A DNA stretch of 64,000 nt from Rutidosis leptorrhynchoides. Taxonomy: Eukaryota; Streptophyta; Magnoliopsida; Asterales; Asteraceae. Positions 59,529 to 64,000 of the stretch are shown in pieces. The DNA lies in the NCBI RefSeq assembly GCF_046630445.1, contig NC_092334.1, forward strand, positions 105,223,501 to 105,287,500. Reading direction: 5' to 3'. The notes under the pieces were generated by a model. That model ran no database searches. It was not told the origin of the DNA and worked only from the letters and a program-made list of their open reading frames with translations. Made by a program: the position numbers and the translations under genes. The first letter of the stretch is position 1. Each line of letters begins with the position of its first letter.

Positions 59529-59569
59529 TTAAGACTACCTTAAAAAGGCTTGAAATAAAATAAAGTGTT

Positions 59570-59645
59570 CGAGCCGGGACTCGAACCCATGACCTCATAC
59601 TAGACAACTTAGCCTTTACGCCATTGAGCTGTTTGCTCACTTCAT
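59570..59645 (-). repeat. tRNA-like sequence in the LTR (first)
   Basis: Minus strand: A-box-like CAGCTCAATGG (59622-59632), spacer, B box GGTTCGAGTCC (59577-59587). The acceptor arm does not pair properly over seven bases, so it is not a working tRNA; likely a SINE head or tRNA relic. Confidence 0.5.
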
Positions 59646-59835
59646 GAATTTATTTTACTCCCAAATATGTTAACCCGTATTATCTCAGATCTCATACATC
59701 ATCATCTTAACTTATAAACCCAACAGAAACATATATATACCCAAGAGTATACCTTCGGCCCAACAGGCAATTTCTCAAGCCCAACAGCAAGTAAATCGGC
59801 CCAACATCAGTTTCTCTTATAATTAAAAAATTTGT

Positions 59836-59905
59836 AGTGGCCTGCGTTCGAACTCAGGACCTCTCGTTTAAACACAAGCGCTCCAACCATCCAACTGCCA
59901 TTCCA
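59836..59905 (-). repeat. tRNA-like sequence in the LTR (second)
   Basis: Minus strand: GGCAGTTGGATGGTTGGAGCG (A-box part, about 59880-59900) and GAGTTCGAACGC (B box, 59845-59856). Same orientation as the first, about 270 bp away, different sequence. Pol III boxes look usable; pairing of the arms is poor. Confidence 0.5.
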
Positions 59906-61700
59906 TTTCTGCTATAATTCATAACTTAAACTTATTTATCCTATACTGTATCTGTTTCTCCTTCATCGTCATCATCATCTTTAACATAACAATCATGCTT
60001 TTCATCTTGTGATTATCTAATCGTAATCATAACAAATGTATTTTGGCCAATACATAATAATACTTCGTATAATTAACTACATAATTAAGTGTGATCATAT
60101 GTATCATTACCATCATCCTCATATCATCCGTATACCATCATCGAGTTATTTACACTGTTCTAACATCGTATCATAACACATCAACATCACCCTCAACTGA
60201 AATGAGTGAGTTTTAAACAGAAGTAGCTGCAGTCACGAGTTCACGATGGTTGCATCAGTAGCGTAACAGAAATCATGTGGTGGTTGGTGGTGATTCTTGG
60301 AAAAGAAAGTGGTGGATTATGGAGGTGGAAGTGGTGGTTAATGGTTGTGAAGAAACGGAACCCAGTGGCAGCAGTTTGCTTGATTATAGTGGTGGTGGAG
60401 GTGTGGTTTACAGCGATGAAAACAGAAAAAAATGGGTGTATCATTCGAAGAAAAAAATAACATAAAGGTGATGGTACATGGAGGTTTACAACGATGGTGG
60501 TTGTGATGGCGGACGAGGTTAGAGAGAGAGAAGAGAGAGATTAAGAGGGTTTACAGTTATGATGGTTGTCAATGGTGGTGGTGGGTTTCATGGTGGTTCA
60601 AGATGATTGTTGAAGGTGAAGGAGGCTTGAGGTAGTGGCTTAATCAGTGGTCGATGGCGGTTCTTGATGGCATTAGGGTGGCGGTATAGTGGTGTTTAGG
60701 ATGGTGATGAAGCTTGGGTTTGACAAGAAACAAGGAAAGGAAGAGAACATTTGATGGTTGATCATATTAATAATTTGTAAGTGTACGTATATGCTTATAT
60801 ATTAATTAGATAATGGATAAAGAAGCACAAATAGTAATTTGATTGATTACTCATATGTACAGTACATAAATAGTTAAGCAGCCATACATCTGTTTTATTC
60901 TACCGACAACGGAGCACTATCGTGTCTATTGCTAAACAGTTAATATATAAAGGTGTTCCTAAAAATCCCAAATTTTTAGATTAAACATATTTAATTATTT
61001 CACTCATTACCTGTTTGAAACCTGATCAAAAAAATTCGATAATTATTTATTTTCTGTTCCAAATTATATGTACGGAGTACAAAAACTTAGATTGAAAAGG
61101 TAAAAAAATATTTATCAAAACTATTATCTTTTTAATCACACTTTGGACCAACTTTTATTTTAAAACTTCATATATATATATTAGACCTATTTTAAAAATA
61201 ATTAAACGTCAACCGAAAGTTACAGACATTTACCATTTAAGCTCAAAATTAATTATATTTAATATACACTATGTATATATATAAACAGTTTAAATAACAA
61301 AATTTACTACGCAAATAAATATATATTAAATAATTAAATTAAATATAACAATATATATACACAAGTAATATACATATATTATATATAAAATAATAGTTTT
61401 TATTACATTGTATTTTATTTTACATATTTATTTATAACAATAAATTGTTTATTAATGTTCATGTTATTATATATATTATACATATATTTATATATATATT
61501 TATATATACACATGTTTATATATATATCCACATAGTTACAAGTAATGGTTCGTGAATCATCGGGGACAATCGAAGGTCACATGAATATATGAACATTGTT
61601 TTCAAAATTTTCTAGACTCAACATTACATACTTTGCTTATCGTATCGAAATCATATAAAGATTAAGTTTAAATTTAGTCAAAATTTCCCGGGTCGTCACA

Positions 61701-64000
61701 GTACCTACCCGTTAAAGAAATTTCGTCCCGAAATTTGAGTGAGGTGGCCATGGCTAACAATAAAAATGTTTTCATGACGAATATGAGTTAATAAATAGAG
61801 TTTTATCACCATTGAATAATTTGGATAAAATGATTCGATTACTTGAAGCGTATGAGTGAAACTATCACCAAAGATTGAGATAAGGTAATAGATATTCGTC
61901 TTTACTTTTGACGTAGTCACGTTTGAATTTAGAAATTAAGGTACGTCTTAATTTTTGACATAGTCACTGTTGAATCCAGAATTCAAGGGATTTTAAAGAA
62001 AATCTTCGAAATCTAAGAGATTTGATTCTTCGACGAATAAGGAAAATTAAGATCTCTAAAATTAAATACGGTGATCTGCCTCGATTACTCTGTCTGATAT
62101 TTCCATTATAAATTAAGCTCTTCCGTTCCATTATTCTCACCATTCCTATACTTTCTTTCTTAGTTCATACATCCAAAAGATTATGAAAATGCTTAATCCC
62201 ATTCTAACCCTTGATATTTTCCTAATTATCATTTCTGTCATCCTTCCTTTCAATCTTCCATCAGAAAAATCTGTTTACTTCTACAATTACCTTAGGGTGA
62301 TACTATTCTTAATTCTACTGTTTCTTTATATTGCTATTCGTATTAATATACATGGTTTGTGATTTCTGTGTTGTTATTGGACTTTATATTTTCTCTTATA
62401 TTTCGGTGTCCCTGCTTCTGTCTCCTATAATCATTGTCATCCATAGTTAATGCTCTCTCTTATTTGCTGCGATTTATACCCCCTTTCTATTTCGAAGCTT
62501 CATGCTTTTGTTTTCTTTTCGCAAGTAATGGTTCAGAATTTGTAGGTATGGAGTTCCGAATGAACTTAATGTTCTAAGCAAGACAGAACGTAATAGCACG
62601 ATTTGATTTGTCAAATTACCAGAATCACTGAGAATAGAACTATCAAGAATATACTTTCTTGATATGTTCAGAAGTTAAGCAGAATGAAAGAGTTATGTAA
62701 CATGGCGCGTGATGACGTTATGATCTGTGAATCATCACGTTCCATTAGAAACTCAGCATGACTTACTGTAATATAATCACGTTGATCAAGTGTCATTATA
62801 TTATACTAACTCATGCATCAATTTCCAACACTACTTCAAAAACATTCATATTTTAAATCTGAAGGTTTACAAAATATAGAAACTAAACAGTATCCTGTAT
62901 GATGTAACACAGTTAGCGCGGAGTGATAATTAATATTGAATGAGAATATTTATGAAGATATCTTTAGAAATATTGAGAATATTTATAATAGAGGATACAA
63001 TAATATCTTAGAATTTTAGAATCAAATTGTGATGAAGAAATTCATTCACGATGATTTAGAGTGATTAAGGAACAAGATATTTGCTAAAGATTTCATCAGA
63101 TTTAGAATCATCAGGATTCTTTATGTACAAGTTTAGTCCTTGTGATTTGTTCAGAGTCTCCTTCATAGTTTCGCATAATTCGCTTTTCGGTACTAAATTT
63201 TCTATTGAGCGTTTCCAACACTTCATTCTTTATCATCATACTTTTGACTGTTAAAGTCATCAACAGTTTTCGCTGTTTTATCAGCTTTCTCAAAATTCAA
63301 AGATCTGATTCGTAGACTAGAGTGCTGTTCAGAATTTCAGAATGGAAGATCATAATTCTAAGAGGTAAACGTTATATGTGTACATATAACTGTTGATGTA
63401 GAAACGTTGTGAGATTTAAAATACTGATTTGCTGATTCCCGGTAAGGCAATTCTTGTTACAAAACGCGGATGAGTATATGATAGGGTATTTATGAATAAA
63501 TATAGTGATTTATCGAAGTGACTTACGCCAAAGAGTAGTGAAGTTGCTGGTACGTTTACTGTTAATGTGGTGGGATATAAACAGTTCCCCGGTAACGAAG
63601 GCGAAAAGACAACGTATATATCAAGGTAATAATAAAGTTGTTTCGAACGAAAAGTCAAAGTTGACTTGCTGGAGCTGTGACAAATTTGCTACTTTAAAAG
63701 GAATTACCAAGTTATTTTGGGTAATAATAATACTAAAGGAATTAGCACAGATACATGTTAAACGTTTACTCGGGTTTCGAGAGTTTTCAAGTGCATAACT
63801 ATATGCATAAATCTTTCCTTCCTTAGATGAAGTGCTGTTGGTTCATCCTCTCGATTGAGGTGTTTTCAAGAATCATGAAAGGTTTGAACGCAGATTGGAA
63901 TCGTCAAGATACAAATGAGGTTTAAGATGAAATCAAGTGGCAAACTTGAAGAATTATTTAGTTTCATATGTTATAATCAGTATTTTAATTCATTTTAATT
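61701..64000 (-). mobile_element. 3' internal region of the right-hand gypsy element
   Basis: Starts (minus strand reading towards the LTR) with CGGGACGAAATTTCTTTAACGG then GTAGGTAC at the LTR edge (61701-61735), the polypurine region typical of Tekay-type elements. For 2.3 kb to the window edge I find no gag or pol text on the minus strand. An antisense ORF is at 62183-62362. The remainder holds nothing I can name; pol, if present, lies beyond the edge. Confidence 0.6.
62183..62362 (+). CDS. 59-codon antisense ORF, two membrane helices, unknown function
   Basis: ATG AAA ATG CTT AAT.. to TGA. Two hydrophobic stretches, LTLDIFLIIISVILPF (residues 8-23) and VILFLILLFLYIAI (39-52), are separated by a short polar turn with SEKSVYFYNYLR, giving a hairpin membrane protein. 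It lies on the strand opposite to the element. About 75 bp upstream is CATTATAAATTAAGC (62105-62119), TATA-like, followed by a pyrimidine-rich leader (TTCTCACCATTCC..). Antisense ORFs near the 3' end are known for some Tat-type plant elements, but I do not recognise this family. It could also be chance. Confidence 0.4.
   Translation: MKMLNPILTLDIFLIIISVILPFNLPSEKSVYFYNYLRVILFLILLFLYIAIRINIHGL

Larger units (their letters stand above)
57974..61700 (-). repeat. 3' LTR (3.7 kb) of a gypsy element running off the right edge
   Basis: Left end TAAAACGACCCGTCC (57974) corresponds to TGAAGCGACCCGTCC of the solo LTR; right end ..CCCGGGTCGTCACA at 61700. Element internal sequence follows on the right, with a polypurine-type stretch, so this is the 3' LTR of a minus-strand element. 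It contains (AAT)n tracts (59314-59372, 59446-59527), two tRNA-like sequences, and a GGTGGT-rich block (60270-60740; CCACC-rich on the minus strand) that may be transcribed leader. It lacks the palindrome pair of the solo LTR. Confidence 0.8.

Noticed and set aside
59225-59640. Asn-rich and Leu-rich ORFs
   Set aside because: They are translations of (AAT)n microsatellites.
59570-59645. Working tRNA gene
   Set aside because: Pol III boxes match, but the acceptor and other arms do not pair over the needed lengths.
60275-60465. Trp/Val/Gly-rich ORFs on the + strand
   Set aside because: They translate a GGTGGT-rich low-complexity part of an LTR; two frames are open side by side, as expected for chance.

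Overview
The window is a piece of plant nuclear genome (a flowering plant, most likely a eudicot; Asteraceae is my guess from the style of the Athila-, Tekay- and SIRE-type retroelements, not proven). It holds no intact host gene. It is a stack of transposable elements inside one another, AT-rich, with long (TA)n and (AAT)n microsatellites. The only host-derived gene is a dead cytochrome P450 (CYP96-like) around 34.6-35.7 kb.

Left block, 1-26.7 kb. Two Ty3/gypsy Athila-type elements of one family (called A and B here) lie in tandem on the minus strand and share one LTR (internal A - LTR - internal B). A second, very young Athila-type element (2725-19589, 16.9 kb, 5-bp target duplication GCAGT, LTRs almost identical, 1868-residue gag-pol open) has jumped into the shared LTR. 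It also carries a zinc-knuckle ORF and an ATHILA-ORF1-like protein in the envelope position. The A/B pair borders a minus-strand gypsy LTR fragment (25801-26734), which in turn cuts a decayed Copia SIRE-type element (26735-29857).

Middle block, 29.9-39.7 kb: unassigned repeat sequence with a 37-bp satellite (23 copies in a seven-unit higher-order pattern), an LTR-type promoter, the CYP96-like pseudogene with a SINE inserted in its coding sequence, a LINE that keeps its RRM-bearing ORF1 but has lost nearly all of ORF2, and a MITE sitting inside a (TA)n microsatellite.

Right block, 39.7-64 kb: a long minus-strand Helitron (3' end at 39679, helicase parts up to about 57.4 kb, HUH Rep domain missing) split by a Tekay-type gypsy element (40414-49203, TSD GGTAA) and by a giant 5.26-kb solo LTR (50570-55826, TSD ATTAT), which itself contains a small non-autonomous Helitron. 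From 57974 a related minus-strand gypsy element runs off the right edge; its 3' internal region carries a 59-codon antisense ORF for a two-helix membrane protein.

The most interesting signal is regulatory. Several LTR families carry a pair of GC-rich palindromic boxes, with family-specific sequence (CATGCGATCGCATG, CCGCGAGTCGCGG), just upstream of the LTR TATA box. In the young Athila element the same boxes recur in the gag leader and upstream of the envelope-position ORF. All readings are by eye; no alignment or database search was run.
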